Origin: Vespula vulgaris
Lineage: Eukaryota; Arthropoda; Insecta; Hymenoptera; Vespidae
Direction of reading: 5' to 3'
Length of the DNA: 64,000 nucleotides
Assembly: GCF_905475345.1 (NCBI RefSeq)
Contig: NC_066591.1
Coordinates: forward strand, 4,419,501-4,483,500
Part shown: in pieces, positions 1 through 13,052 of the stretch
How the letters are laid out: every line of letters starts with the position of its first letter
Numbering within the stretch: position 1 is the stretch's first letter
The notes under the pieces: model-generated
Seen by the model: the letters and a program-made list of their open reading frames with translations, nothing else
Database searches by the model: none
Told to the model about the DNA's origin: nothing
Program-made: the position numbers and the translations under genes

Positions 1-1162
1 CGATATCAGCACATTTTTAATTACAAATATATATATATATATTTACAAAAAATTTATATATATATATATACTATAACTCTAAACGATAATTCAGCTTGTG
101 TATCTACTCTATAAAAAAATAATATTAAACAAATTTTGTATAACAATATCTTAACATTTTGTTATCACGTTACAACAAAGAATAGCATATAACACGATAT
201 TATACGAATCGACGAAATAGTCGTTGTCAGAGAAACAAAGTCGAAGGAGGAAAAACAAAGAATATAAAAACAGTGAAAAGAATGCGTTGGGTCGAAGGAG
301 AGATGGCGGTTAATGCTCAGACAAGTTCGTAATAAGAAGAATCGAGGCAAAAGAGTCGGCACTTGCTGCTCACATAGACAGAGCTCCTTGTAGTCTCACA
401 ATCCTGGAAAGTGAAGAAACACGAGGGTGAGAATTAGAGGAGAGTGGGGTGTAAGGAGGAGGAGAAAGAGAGAGAGGTAGAGAGAGGGAGGGATGGACTC
501 TTGATTAGTTTGGCTATTCGAGCTTTTCTACCCGAGGGTACTTTTACTCTTAATCCGACATTATGAATATTTTCTCCTCGTCTCATGGTAACTCGTAGTC
601 TTCTTCTTCTTTTTCTTCTTCTTCTTGGAGAATAAGAAGAAGAAGTAGAAGAGAAAGAAAAAAGAATCAAAGAAAAGAAAAGAAAAAAAAAGCAAACGCG
701 CGGGAGAAATGAAGAGAAGATATGATGAGGTGGGAGAGAAGGTAGTTGGGCTTGGGGAAACATAAAAGCGAAGGACAGTGTCCACTCGTTGCTATGGCTT
801 TTTGTTGGTATCGTATTAAAAAATGTACTTAAAATTAATTGGAAAAGGCTATTATGTTGGTTAATTATCGTTGGTGAGATGGAACGTTCGTAAGTAATAA
901 GCGGTTCTCACTTAACTTTTCATTTTCGTAACCATTTCGAGACCCTTTTGATTCGCGTAAAGGGAATTCACTTGAGTCTTTTCTCTCTCTTTCTATCTCT
1001 CCTTTTCTCTCCCTGTTTCTCTCTTGAACGTTTTATATCTTCTTTTATAAATAATGTATATGAGGTGTACCCGAAGCATAACAGGTTTGTGGATTAATGA
1101 CACATCCAATAAGTCGAATATTTTAAGTATAGTAAATGTTGTTTTCAAAAAGAGTAAAGAGT

Positions 1163-1164
<2 letters not shown>

Positions 1165-1215
<51 letters not shown>
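1165..1215. repeat. (GA)n microsatellite, about 51 bp
   Basis: Uninterrupted AG dinucleotides on the plus strand. Confidence 0.98.
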
Positions 1216-1219
<4 letters not shown>

Positions 1220-1440
1220 AAGAAGAAGAAAAGCGGGTTAAGGTTGATATTGACGTAAATTCACTGAGACGTGTACTTATTCAAGAACGAATACTGAATA
1301 TGTTCCTGATCGAAGGTAACATTGTCTGGATAATACGATGGGTGGATCATAACCGAGTGCTTTATGGCAAACGGGTTTTGGTTTTGCTTTGATTTTATTT
1401 CCGTAGAAAAAAAACGAGGAAAGAAATAAAGAAAAAAAAA

Positions 1441-1495
1441 AGAGAGAGAGAGGGAGAGAGAGAGAGAGAGAGGGAGAGAAAGAGAGAGAGAGAGA
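1441..1495. repeat. (GA)n microsatellite with GGGA interruptions
   Basis: About 55 bp of AG repeat interrupted by GGG and AAA. Confidence 0.97.
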
Positions 1496-1662
1496 ATATT
1501 AGGATAAGAAATCGTGGGTACGTTCTTATCATTATAACCCCATTAAGTTATTCATGCTTTTCGGGATTCGTTAATTACCAAGTTTATAAGAATGTTCGGT
1601 TCGTAAAAGGTGCCTCATGAAAATTTCACCAAGTGGAGTCGCAAACTGATGGTGGGCTCTCC

Positions 1663-1694
<32 letters not shown>

Positions 1695-2229
1695 GTCTTT
1701 TAATGAAGGTTCTTATCGGACACCGAAATTAAGCGAATCAAATGCCGTCGTTGACCCTTCCGTGCTCTCTCCGGCATATTGCCGGATCATCGTCCTTGCT
1801 CATTCCCGTAGGACAACATTTTCTACGGAATATAATTCGAGATATGAATGACATTCATATGTCGTCGGTATTAGTTTCGTCGAATTCTTCGAGTCTCGAA
1901 TTGTATGTGTCGTTTTAAAGAAAAGAAAAAAAAAAAGAGAGAGAGAAATATAAGATTTGGAAATGAAATGGTGAAACAGTAAAAGACGAAAAAGAAAGAA
2001 AAGAAAGAAGGAAGGAGAGAGGAAGGGTGATAGGAGGATGAACGAACGAAGGAACGAATGAAGGAAGAAGGAAGGAAGGAAGGGGAAAATTCGTGAAGGT
2101 CGAAGTGTTAAATGAGATTCCGCGTGGAGGACTTAAGTGTCCTTAAGTTAGCCTGAATGTAGCAAGAAATGGTAAAGGGCTGGGGTATTTCCCTTTCGTC
2201 CAAAGAATTTCGTTCGTTTTAAAGTGAAC

Positions 2230-2235
2230 AAGAGA

Positions 2236-2279
<44 letters not shown>

Positions 2280-2280
2280 A
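2230..2280. repeat. (GA)n microsatellite
   Basis: GAAA-flanked AG repeat; a (GAA)10 array follows at 2345-2376. Confidence 0.97.
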
Positions 2281-2345
2281 AGTGAGAGAGAAGGGTTCTC
2301 TTTTGAAGTCTCGTGAGAAGTCTTCTCTGAAAATCGGAGACGTTG

Positions 2346-2377
<32 letters not shown>

Positions 2378-2610
2378 GTAGAAGAAGAGGATATAGGCGA
2401 GATAGCGAAACGAAGTCCTCGTCGTTTTACGACTCTTCGGCTACCCTCCGATTCTCCAGCCGGAATGAATCTCTTGCTGGGTAATTAGGCAGATTACTTT
2501 CCGGAGTCGTTCGAGTCCCGGTTTCTTACTCGCGGCTGAGTCCGTTCGCTAGCTTCGTTATATATATTTCGTAGAGAGAAAGGGGAGAGAAGAGAGAAAG
2601 AGAGAAAAAG

Positions 2611-2663
<53 letters not shown>
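2611..2663. repeat. Compound (TA)n(GA)n microsatellite
   Basis: About 36 bp of TA repeat passes directly into about 16 bp of GA repeat. Confidence 0.97.
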
Positions 2664-2732
2664 GTGTGTTCTATTGGAAGAGAACAATTAAAGGAAGGAA
2701 ATTCTTGGAGAACGATAAAGATAGAAAGAGAT

Positions 2733-2764
<32 letters not shown>

Positions 2765-3828
2765 TATACTAGTTTCGGTCGCGGTGACTCGTCTAGAGGA
2801 GCTTAAATTCACCACAAGGCTAATCGAGCAAAGTACGACGTTTCTAGCGGAAGTAATGTCAAGCTCAAAAGGGACCTGTGGGCTTGCGACGCGTCTAAGG
2901 ATGATTACCGAAAATACCACCACGGGAGGTAGAATAGTGATGGAGGGGGATGGAAGGATGTAGTCGGTGGATGGAAGGGAGCAAAGGTTACCCACGGACC
3001 GCGTCGTTTTTATTTACGAGCCAAGGAGAGAGAAGATACTCATCCTCTATCGTTTTCTTTCTCTCTCTATCGTTAATTAAATAATATTTCTCTTCGAAGG
3101 GAGAGAAGGAGAAGAAAGGAGAGAAGAGGAGGGGAGAGGAGAGGAGAGGAAAAGAGAAGACGACGGTCGGTGAATGTCGGCGTAAAGCTACGATAAGAGG
3201 CCGAAGAGAGGGAGAAATCGTTTCGAAGGAGGATAAAAAAAAACATGGCCCTTGGTAAGAGCACTTATTGCAGTATTGAGATCGTAACTCAGAGGCAGAC
3301 CACGTCATAAACGTTTCCCTCTTGCCGGACCACTCCGATCTTCCGTTTCTTTTTTTTCTTTTCTTTTTTCTTTTCTTCTTCTTCTTCTTCTTCTTCTTTT
3401 TCTTTCCTCGTTTTTTCTCGTATCTCCTTTTCTTATCTTTTTTTTATTTTTTTCCTCCTTTCAATATTTCCGAAAGATTCTTCGATTCTACGAACGAGAC
3501 AGCCAATCAACTAACTCACTAACTCACGATGCGTAAAACTCGTAAATAGTTATCGAGATTGAAGAAAATTAAGGTCGGCTATTTTTCTACATTCCTTTTC
3601 GTCCTTATGGATATTAAGATCGATTGGGAGAAGGAATAAAAAAGAAAAAGGGAGAAAAAGAAAGAAGAACAAAAATTCAGAGAAACTATTCATCGAGGCC
3701 ATTAACCCTTTAAGTGTCGAGTTTGAACTCAACGAGTCGCTCGTTAGGTTATCGTAAAGCCGTTCCTATAGCTCTTGCTTGGAGATAGAGAAGAACGAAG
3801 AAAGATATCGATAGAAAGAGAGAGAAAA

Positions 3829-3859
<31 letters not shown>

Positions 3860-5039
3860 CTACAAGAGTTGCTCATGGAATACCGGAATTCGTGCTAATC
3901 GGATAACACCGTGGTGGACGTTGTTATTGCAAGAATAGATGATCCTTACCACCTGCCTTCCCTTTCTATTTCTCGAAGAAATAGACATTTTTTTCAAACG
4001 AATAACTTAATATTCGTACGAAGGGAGTTAATTTTATGTTATATTATATAACGGATGATTCTTATTATCCTAGATCGCTTTACACAGATGGTTAATTTTA
4101 TATCATTTTATCGAGGAAGTTATTATATAATATATATTAACTTTTGCTTTATCTACTGTAAGTACATTCTATCTCCAATATCATCATCATCATCACCGTA
4201 ATATATATTACCTATATTTATAATATTATCATTTCCGGGATAATTGAAACGATCGGGGAGAAAAATAAAAAATATACTATTTCTTAAATTTATTTACTTA
4301 TTTACTTCGAACAGAATATTTTTCACGTAGATCGCGATGAAACTCTTTTTTCTTTTTCTTCCTCTTTTTTTTTTTTTCTTCCTGTCTCCTCCAAAAGGGA
4401 TTAGTTTATTTTTGTTTTCGAATTGTTCCATAGACATAGTCGTAGTTGGAAAAATCTCTGCTAGAAAATATCTCTGTTAGAAACTGGCTCGCATTCTTTT
4501 TCCGTGTTTTCAATAGCTCCAAGTTCTATGGTGTTCCTTTCTCTTTTACCATTTCGTCCAACAAACATCGCGGTCATTGGTCCCGATGAGTCTAGGACAC
4601 TCGGCGCCCGGCATCCGCGTCTCGGCGTCTCGGCGTCTCGGCGCCTCTTTTCTCGACTACCCCCTTCCACCCACCGACTCACCCCCTTCTCACCCATCCC
4701 CTTTTACTCTCTCTTTCTGTCGCTTACGCTTTTGCTGCTTTTTATGTCAGAGCCAAACAACGCTTACTACGGTATAGACAAATTGGCAACGTTCGTTGTA
4801 TTTCTCTGTCCCCGAGAAACAAACAGTTTCATTTCGACAATTTACCTGAGGCTTATTTTGAGATTTTCAAAAGGAATGTTAATTGATTACGATTATTTTA
4901 ATATGATATAATATCATATTTTAATCGATATGATATGACACATATAATATCATGATATTGTATCAGTGATATAAGTCTGAAATATTTTCAGTGAAATTTT
5001 CTTTTTTTTTCCCTTTTTTTTTTATTCTTTATTTATTTA

Positions 5040-5040
<1 letters not shown>

Positions 5041-5082
<42 letters not shown>

Positions 5083-5083
5083 T
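5041..5083. repeat. (ATT)14 microsatellite
   Basis: Perfect ATT repeat immediately before the 5.1-kb tandem array. Confidence 0.97.
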
Positions 5084-5100
5084 CTTTTTTTTATAAAAAC

Positions 5101-5865
5101 GAACGAAAAAGAATTCGACAAAAATTTTTACAAAAAATTTCGTCTTTTTCTTTTTTGTCTTCTTACGTGTGATCTTTCAAAAGGAATTATAATAAAAAGT
5201 ATGATTTGTATATATGAAGGATAAATAAATTTCTACTTATGGACATATAGAACAGAGGGATTTACAAGATAAAAAGGAAAGAAAAATAAATTTTGACAAT
5301 TTTTATGAACGATTTCTCATAACTCTTGGAAACTTAGATTTTTACGTAATATTTCTTTTCTTCTTTTAACATTTGATATGTTAAAAAGAAATGTAAAAGT
5401 GTAATTTATGGAATACATAAATTTTTTATTTATGGATATGTGATAGAAAATCTGCACGATAAAAACGAACGAAAAATCGTAGAAACGTAGATTCTTGAGT
5501 AGTTTTCTTTTCTTCTTTTGACATATGATAGATTCAAAGGAAATATTAAAGTGAAATTTATACAAAGGATACATAAATTTCTTCTTATCGATACATATAT
5601 ACCATTTTTACAAAGGATAGATAAATTTCTTTTTATGGATGCGTAGTAAAAAAATTTTAGATAATCAAAACGAACGAAAAGAAATTTAACAATTTTTATA
5701 AACAATTGCTCGTAAATCGAAGATATAGATTTTTATATCTCTTCTTTCTTATCTTTTTCTAACACGTGATTTGTTTAGAAACAAAACCAAAAAAAAAAGT
5801 ATAATAAAAGTATAATTTATACAAAGGATGTATAAATTTCTTCTTATGATTGCGTAGCGAAGAAC
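5101..5865. repeat. Degenerate tandem repeat, about four units of 175-205 bp
   Basis: Units start near 5101, 5278, 5466 and 5671. Each begins with an A-rich CGAACGAAAA or GAAAGAAAA motif, passes through a TTTTTCTTTTCTTCTTTTAAC-like pyrimidine block (variable), then an AAAAGTATAATTTATACAAA-like block, and ends with GGATACATAAATTTCTTCTT-like sequence and ATGGATGCGTAG. Unit 3 carries an internal duplication (5562-5593 and 5609-5640). Units differ by many substitutions, so the array is old. No coding function is seen. Confidence 0.7.
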
Positions 5866-6507
5866 CAGTTTCTACGTTAACGATCCTATCACGTTGTAAA
5901 TTCATTCCTACGTTGTTCATACTAACGCATATATCATAATTACATAACGAACTATAGATTAATTTTATCTCTCGTAATATCAACAAGTCCGGAAATGGAA
6001 GATTGAACTAAATGCATTAAATAAGAGTCTTAAGAAGAGATCATCAAAGTCTAAATTTATTTTTTATTTATCTAATTCTTTTTTCTTTTCGTAAAAAAAA
6101 TTCTTCAAATCGGAGATAAATGCTATTTAATAAGAAAAAAGAAAAAAGAAAAAACTAACAACATTACAATGACACTTTTTGTCCGATTATTGAAGTCAAT
6201 ACTGTCGGCGTTTTAAATTCGTATTTTTCTTTATATTATTACATTTTTCTTCAGTGAGAAAAATAAATGAAGCGTAAATATTCCTATATCCGAATCTCAA
6301 GAATATATGTATGTATCTAGAGAAAGAAAGACCATCTTACGTCGTCGCCTTTTTTTCTTTCCTTTTTCAAATAAGAATAGAGGTGTGTAACCCACGCGAG
6401 AGACGTGCAATTCTTTGTGAGAAAATATTCCTTATATAATCAGGATCGAAGTAGTCGGTTCTCTGGTCGTCGTGCCCACGCGCCTTTAATACCACGATAG
6501 TCAGTAT

Positions 6508-6525
6508 ATTCGTGTATACACGAAT
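6508..6525. other. 18-bp perfect palindrome
   Basis: ATTCGTGTATACACGAAT is identical to its reverse complement. It sits in a repeat-poor stretch and could be a dimer binding site or chance. Confidence 0.85.
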
Positions 6526-7502
6526 CTATATATCTACTTACGAATGTATTCGTAGTTCGTACGATTGTGCCACTACCTTGTTCTTTGCAAAGTAGTAGGA
6601 AACAGCGAAACGGCAAGCGAACGCTGATCGCTATTTAGATATACGAAAGTAACCGTGACGATCACCACGGTAGGAGGTTACACGACTTCTCTCTTTTTTT
6701 TCTTTTTTTTTTAACTCGAACGTTTTACGAGAATAATCAAATCAAAGTTTGAATTATTCCTGTTACTAAGAGCAGGTTGTTGCATATCCGGTCTCGTATT
6801 ACCGATTTAAAGGGATTTTAGGGGTCGAAACAACCTTTGCTCGGACACAAGCGATATATAGATACTACACTATACTATATACATACACGTTGTGGTCTAA
6901 GGGCTGCTCTTATAAGGGGTGAGGGGTTGGCCAGTAAATTAATTACAGCTTAAAACATCGTTAGGATATATGCCACGCAGCCGGCGTGGGTTTGGTTATT
7001 AGCGCAGTATATCATACTCGTTCTTCTACGTTTTCCCTTACACCACCCCCTCCCACTTCCCCACCTCTCAGGCATACCCTACTCTCGCTTTTCTCTTTCT
7101 CTCCTTCTCTTTTTCCCTCGTCCAGCGATTCCTGTTTCTCCGTTTACTTCTTTCTCTTTCTGTTTTTTGTGATTGCTTTTCATCTCTTCCCTCTTTACTG
7201 GGTGTATCGTCGACTTTAGATTTATATCCACGGTTTTAGAATCGCGTTCGTAACCGCGTTACGAAATAATTTCGCTTTTTTTTTTTTTCTTTTTTCTTTT
7301 TGGGAACCTCGTTGAGACATATACGAACACACACATACACACATATATACACGAGGAAGTCTGCGGGATCGTTCGTTAGATCGCCAAACTCATTTGCGGT
7401 CCTCCAACTCATTTACCTACCCCTTTTAGTACTTCCTCTTTTTCTCTCTCTTTTTCTTTTTTATTGTCATTCTTTCTCTCTTTTTTTTCTCTCTTTCTTT
7501 CT

Positions 7503-7506
<4 letters not shown>

Positions 7507-7549
<43 letters not shown>
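7507..7549. repeat. (AT)n microsatellite, about 43 bp
   Basis: Perfect AT repeat inside a long pyrimidine-rich stretch. Confidence 0.97.
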
Positions 7550-7563
<14 letters not shown>

Positions 7564-8651
7564 TTTTTTTCTTTTATTTTTACTATCGAATTTCATCCAA
7601 TAATCTTGTAATTAGACTTGAAATTGCGGATTATATCTCTTCGTCCTTTTCTCTCTTCCATTGGATCACGGTATATACCGATTTTGTATGGTGACATATA
7701 CGAGGGAGTGAAAATTGTGAAATATCGTTAATAACGTAGTAGTGGCAATCGCAGATATTGGGAAATGGTCGTTAATGTTCGTAAGTAGAAAAATCGTTTG
7801 GTCGGTTTAAATTACATACGTTTGCCATTAAAGGCGGTTATGATCGAGGATTAACATGGCTTTTGTCACGCGTCGTTTGCTATCTGACTTCCGTCGATTT
7901 ATATTCTTCCGTAAACAAGTTCAGACATCGTGCATCGAGTTATTAGCTATTAAACATTTGAAAGGATATACAATTTTTCTATCGTTCTATTTAATGATAA
8001 ATCATTAATAATAATTTTATGTCGATCGAACGATAGAAATGTAAATAATATTCGATCGGATGATCGAGATTTAAAACGATAAAGTTAATCGATGATATAG
8101 ATAATTTCTTCTTCTCAACACGCTTTTCTAATGGAAACAATTTACAGAAGCTTATAAATTACTTAATTGAATTTAAGTTAACAATGATACGTTTTTATAT
8201 ACTATTAGAAAATAAATAAGGAAATTATTCTTGAATTTTAATCGACGATTGTAGACGTGTAAAGAATTATCTGATACACGAGTGAATTAATTTCAATCGT
8301 TTTTCGTAAGATTAATATCGTCTGAGTGAATAGAGATAAAGCTAATTAGCTATTTTAACGAGTTAGCTCAAGAGATGGCGAGGGAAATGAGAAAGAAAAT
8401 GGAAGAGAGAGAAAAAGAGAGAGAGAGAGAGAGAGAAACAGAAATTAACTTCAACGTGTCGGTAACTTTTGTCAGTAAACGTTTAAGCTCGTAGCGTAGA
8501 TTAACATCCGGAAATTTAACATCCGTTAGCATACGTCGTGAATAATTTAGTTTTGGGTTATGAGATAAATATATATTTAAAAGAGCTTTAAATGGTGTTC
8601 ATCAACTATTTTGCTAGATCTAGCGGTAGTTTTTAAATTTGCGTTTAGGTT

Positions 8652-8669
8652 TATGCGCGTGCGCGCATA
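8652..8669. other. Inverted repeat of CG-alternating arms
   Basis: TATGCGCG, TG, CGCGCATA: 8-bp arms with a 2-nt spacer, also alternating purine-pyrimidine, so prone to cruciform or Z structures. Confidence 0.75.
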
Positions 8670-8717
8670 CGATGAGAAATCCCACGAATAAGAGATATAT
8701 ACTTACTTGCTTTCTTT

Positions 8718-8719
<2 letters not shown>

Positions 8720-8756
<37 letters not shown>
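8720..8756. repeat. (ACTT)9 tetranucleotide microsatellite
   Basis: Perfect TACT/ACTT repeats in a row. Confidence 0.97.
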
Positions 8757-10402
8757 TCTGCCGATGGCGTGAGAACGTACTACTCTTCTGTATTTTAACG
8801 AGCACACAGCACACATCCAGATAAAAGCATCTCGTCTTATGTCAATGTGTATGTGTGTTTGCGTGTATTTGTGTGTGTATGTATTTATATATTTTTTGTC
8901 GTTCGCGGATAATCGCCCGTTCTCTACCACAGGTTGGTTGCTTTCACTTTAAGCTCGATTCACGTTAACTGCACGTTAGCGTGCGTGCGTCAGAGAGTAG
9001 AGATTAAAATCCTTTAAACTGCATTCACTACGTGCGACGATCGAGAAACGAATGAGACACGAGTGACGATTCCACGTCGATTTTCATTAACTCGCACGTC
9101 AAAACTTCTTTATAACGTGTGACCTTTTCAAATCGGAAACGATTAATGTTAACGTCGACGGAACAATTTCATGAAATATTGTTACCTTTAATAAACTCTT
9201 TCTCTCTATCTATATATAATATATATATTTTTTTTATATATACATATCGACACATGTATGTGAATTAAGTAACTCGATTATAGTTTTATTTTTATTTTTT
9301 CTTAGATGTTATATCTATTTTAATTTGATTCAATGATAGTTTAAATGATATATTTAAACGAATTTATCTTATTTCATGTTCATGTTATAAAAACCAATGA
9401 TTTATCGAACGACTTAATTCTTTTTTTAATCTTAGTTTTTATCCTTTAATTATAGCTGTTATCAATAAGCAATTTTATGATATCTTAAGATGCGGGTATC
9501 ATTTATCGACAATTTCATTGGTTCCGTTTACGTCGTATTATCTTTCAAGTCTATCCCGAAATTACTTTTTCATTTATTTTATTCATTCAATAATTCGTTT
9601 CATTTATTTTACTTTTTGTTTCTTTAACTTTTAATATTTTTGATATCTCAGATTCTTTTTTTTTTTTTTAATAATCACAGCAGCTTATCGAAATATTTTT
9701 AATTAAAATGTTGAGAAATAAAAAAGTATATAAATATTATTATAATAAAAACAGATTATTTGTGCATTTTAAAACGACATAAATATAATCGTAGATTACG
9801 AAAAAATTAAAAGATTACAAAAAAGAAATAAAAAAAATAAATAAATAGCATACACACACACATACACACACACACACACAAGGTACATCCAGTAGATGGA
9901 AAATTTCTCAGAAGGATCGTAGTTTATCGATGAATGGGAAGTAAAATCATGGTAGCTGGATGTTAGACAGTGATCAAGGGTCTCATTGGTCAGACAGCTA
10001 TAGAAAAATTTACTATATACGCGCATACGTAAGTAAGCACATACGTATATACATATATACGTACATATATACATGCGTACTTACGCAAAACGTAAGATAA
10101 ATCTATCCTCGAAGAGTGATCGAGATCGAGGGATAAATTCGACGTGTACTATCGAGAAACGCGTTCGCGTATATCCCAACGAAGGACAAGTTTCCGATGG
10201 CGATACGCACTAATCCTCTTTGTTCGATCCTTTCGCGTTGAAACATAAAATATTTTCTCACGATTTGTCTTAGATAAACAAACGATATGTTATTATTTTT
10301 AATTTGATTATCTATATTCTTATCTCATTGTAAGAAAGGTGTAAATTTTTTATTAAAGAAAACAATCTTTCCTTTTGTAGAATTTATCTTTCTTTAACAT
10401 TA

Positions 10403-10405
<3 letters not shown>

Positions 10406-10448
<43 letters not shown>
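10406..10448. repeat. (AT)n microsatellite, about 43 bp
   Basis: Perfect AT repeat in very AT-rich DNA. Confidence 0.97.
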
Positions 10449-10451
<3 letters not shown>

Positions 10452-10915
10452 AAATAAAATTATAATTAATAATTAAAAAATATTTATTAAAAGATGTGTT
10501 AGTACATATATATATGTGTGTGTGTATATATATATATATGATTGTTTAACGACCTGATATAAACTGATAGATACATTACGTACTGGCATCGAAAGATAAA
10601 AAAAATATTTATCATTAAACTTTGATCAAGATTTTTTTAACAACATTCTTCTAACTCCCACTCTTGATCTTTTTTTAAGAGATAAATACTTAGAAAATAG
10701 AAAAACTTGTACAACGGTGTTTATTTCTCCGAGCCGAGTTGAAACATGTGAGAACGTGAATTGTTCAATGGTGTTGGTCGTGATGAATGTAAAGTTCTTC
10801 TATCTTATATCTCGAAAGAAAGAAGTCTGTGGAAATCGACTTGTAGTAACATTGGTTTGTCGAGGTCGCTCAAGGCTTGCTATGTCCGTTCACTATCTCT
10901 TCCTCTCTCACTTCC

Positions 10916-10916
<1 letters not shown>

Positions 10917-10962
<46 letters not shown>
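10917..10962. repeat. (CT)n microsatellite
   Basis: CT repeat with TTT interruptions, followed by TTC-rich sequence. Confidence 0.97.
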
Positions 10963-12242
10963 ATGTGTTTCTCAATGTTCTCCTTTTCTTTTTCTTCTTC
11001 TTTTTCTTCTTTTTCTTCTTCACCCTCGCGCGTCCTTGCTCAAGCAAACGATATCGAATTTCACGTGTATACCTAGGAATGCGGTTCCCGCGTTACACGT
11101 AATCCTATCCGTTGTTCACGCACGAAAGATTTGCCAGTAGCAACTCTAGACCAGAGTGGAAATTTTGTATTAGAGACGAGAGAAACTTATGTGTTTACGG
11201 TAAGAACGATCTCATCTGTAACTATGATGCTTGGTCGTCCGTCAATGGCGGCACGCCATTCCTTTCGAGAAATTCGTCTCGGATTACGTGAGAACTCACG
11301 AGAGAAATCGTTGAAGCACGACGATTGACAAATAACTTTATTACGATCGTAATCATTTTTTATTCTTTTTATATTAGATATACTTGCTATCTTATGTTTT
11401 TAAGTACGATTGAGCTTCCGTGATTGAATATTTACAGTAACGATATTTATAATCTTAGATTTTTGTTAAAATATAGAAAAACACATTTTTTTATATATAT
11501 ATTTATTTTTTTCAAAGTAATATATCAAGCACTTCATGTTACTTCGAATCATATGTGAATATACGAAAGAAAATTTTTTCATCCCGGTCGTGTTCGTTAA
11601 CTAAAAAAGAAAATAGCGAACAAAAAAAGAAATAACGTAGTAAAATAGTTAGGAATATTTTTTGAGATGATTGTAATGAATGACAGAAATATAATGCTTT
11701 TCGTGTTGTTAATAAAATAGAAAATAATAAACGTTCGGAATTGATACAGGTCCTTCAAAAAAAAAAAAAAAAGGATGGACAAGACAATCTGCAGTGCGAA
11801 GTTATCGTGGATCGATCGTTCAATCAGGGCGCGTAATTTAAATCCTGCGAGAAGTGAAAAACAAGGGTGATCTTACTATCTTCCAATGCCATTTCCTTCG
11901 AATGATCTTTCCATTTGGTAGGCTCGATCTTCGTAGACGTCTCTGTTGCGATTCTAGCTCGTTTTTTACTCCAAGTAATTTTTAGGGTGACGAACGGAGC
12001 GTGACCATCGTGGTGAGGGGGTAAGGGGTAGGTGTGGGTGGTGGAAGAAGGGTAGAAAGAGTAGTTTCTCGCGAGGAAAGATCGAGTACCCACTACTTTT
12101 GCACCCCCTTCTTTCTGCGACAAGAAAAACTTTTTCTTTACGCTTCCACCCCCCTTTACCCCTCGATCTTCAACTCCGTCTCTTTCATCTTTCTTACCTT
12201 CAATTCGAAAACGTCGATTTTGTTTTTTATCTTTCGTTCTTG

Positions 12243-12288
12243 CTTTTCTTTTCTTTTCTTTTCTTTCTTTCTTTCTTTCTTTCTTTCC
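12243..12288. repeat. (TTTTC)n then (TTTC)n microsatellite
   Basis: The unit changes from five to four bases within the array. Confidence 0.95.
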
Positions 12289-13017
12289 TTATTTTTTGTT
12301 ATTTATTATTTTTCTTTCACTTTCCTTTCGTTTTTTTTTGATTATTATTCTTTTTCTTTTTCTTTTTTTTTTATCTAATATCACCAAAATATTAATCGAA
12401 TTCGTATGAAAAATACTTTGTATCTTCTTTTCTCGGAGCCAATTTGCACGTAAAAAAAGATTTTATCACATATTTCAGTAGTTATTACGTGACTCGGGTT
12501 CTTCCGCCCAATTTCTCTCTTTCTTTCTCTTTTTCTCTATTTTTTCTTTCTTTTCTTACTTCGATCCCAGACGAACTAACGTTGGTTTTTCCTCACGAAA
12601 TTCGAAGAAAGACGAAATATTCGAGCTTTCAAGGAGAGGGTGACGGACCGACTCGAAGCGGAAAGTGAGTTTTCCACGGTACCTTCCTTTCGTATTTCCT
12701 TCCTCGCTGACACGACGAAGAATATTCTGTGTCTCTTTTTCTTTCTCTTAGACACACAAACACATAGACATAAACATACATATATAAAGACATAGTCAGA
12801 GTTTTATTCGTATTAGTAGGAAATGGAAAGATACACACATATATATATTAGCGAGGTACAGACGAAATTCGTATATCTTCCACTATGGTGAGCACCACTC
12901 CGTAGCTTCAACGATAAGTTCGTTAGGAAGAGACCTGTGTGTTCTTCTCTCTCATTCTTTCTCTTCTTCTTCCTTCCGAGACCTCTCTGTTCCTTCCTTT
13001 CTCTCTCTCTTTCTTTC

Positions 13018-13052
13018 TCTTCCTCTTCCTCTTCCTCTTCCTCTTCCTCTCT
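13018..13052. repeat. (CCTCTT)n hexanucleotide repeat
   Basis: About five tandem hexamers within a longer pyrimidine tract (12945-13090). Confidence 0.95.

Larger units (their letters stand above)
1..5040. other. Non-coding, microsatellite-rich region
   Basis: No supported gene. Contents are GA, GAA, TA and CTT arrays, polypurine and polypyrimidine stretches, and AT-rich unique sequence (3960-4310). The GC-richer stretch at 4570-4690 contains a short CGTCTCGG-type tandem (4616-4648). Open frames here are made of simple repeats. Confidence 0.7.

Noticed and set aside
2500..2530. tRNA B-box-like GTTCGAGTCCC
   Set aside because: The flanking bases do not form a T-arm stem and no A box or acceptor stem is present upstream.
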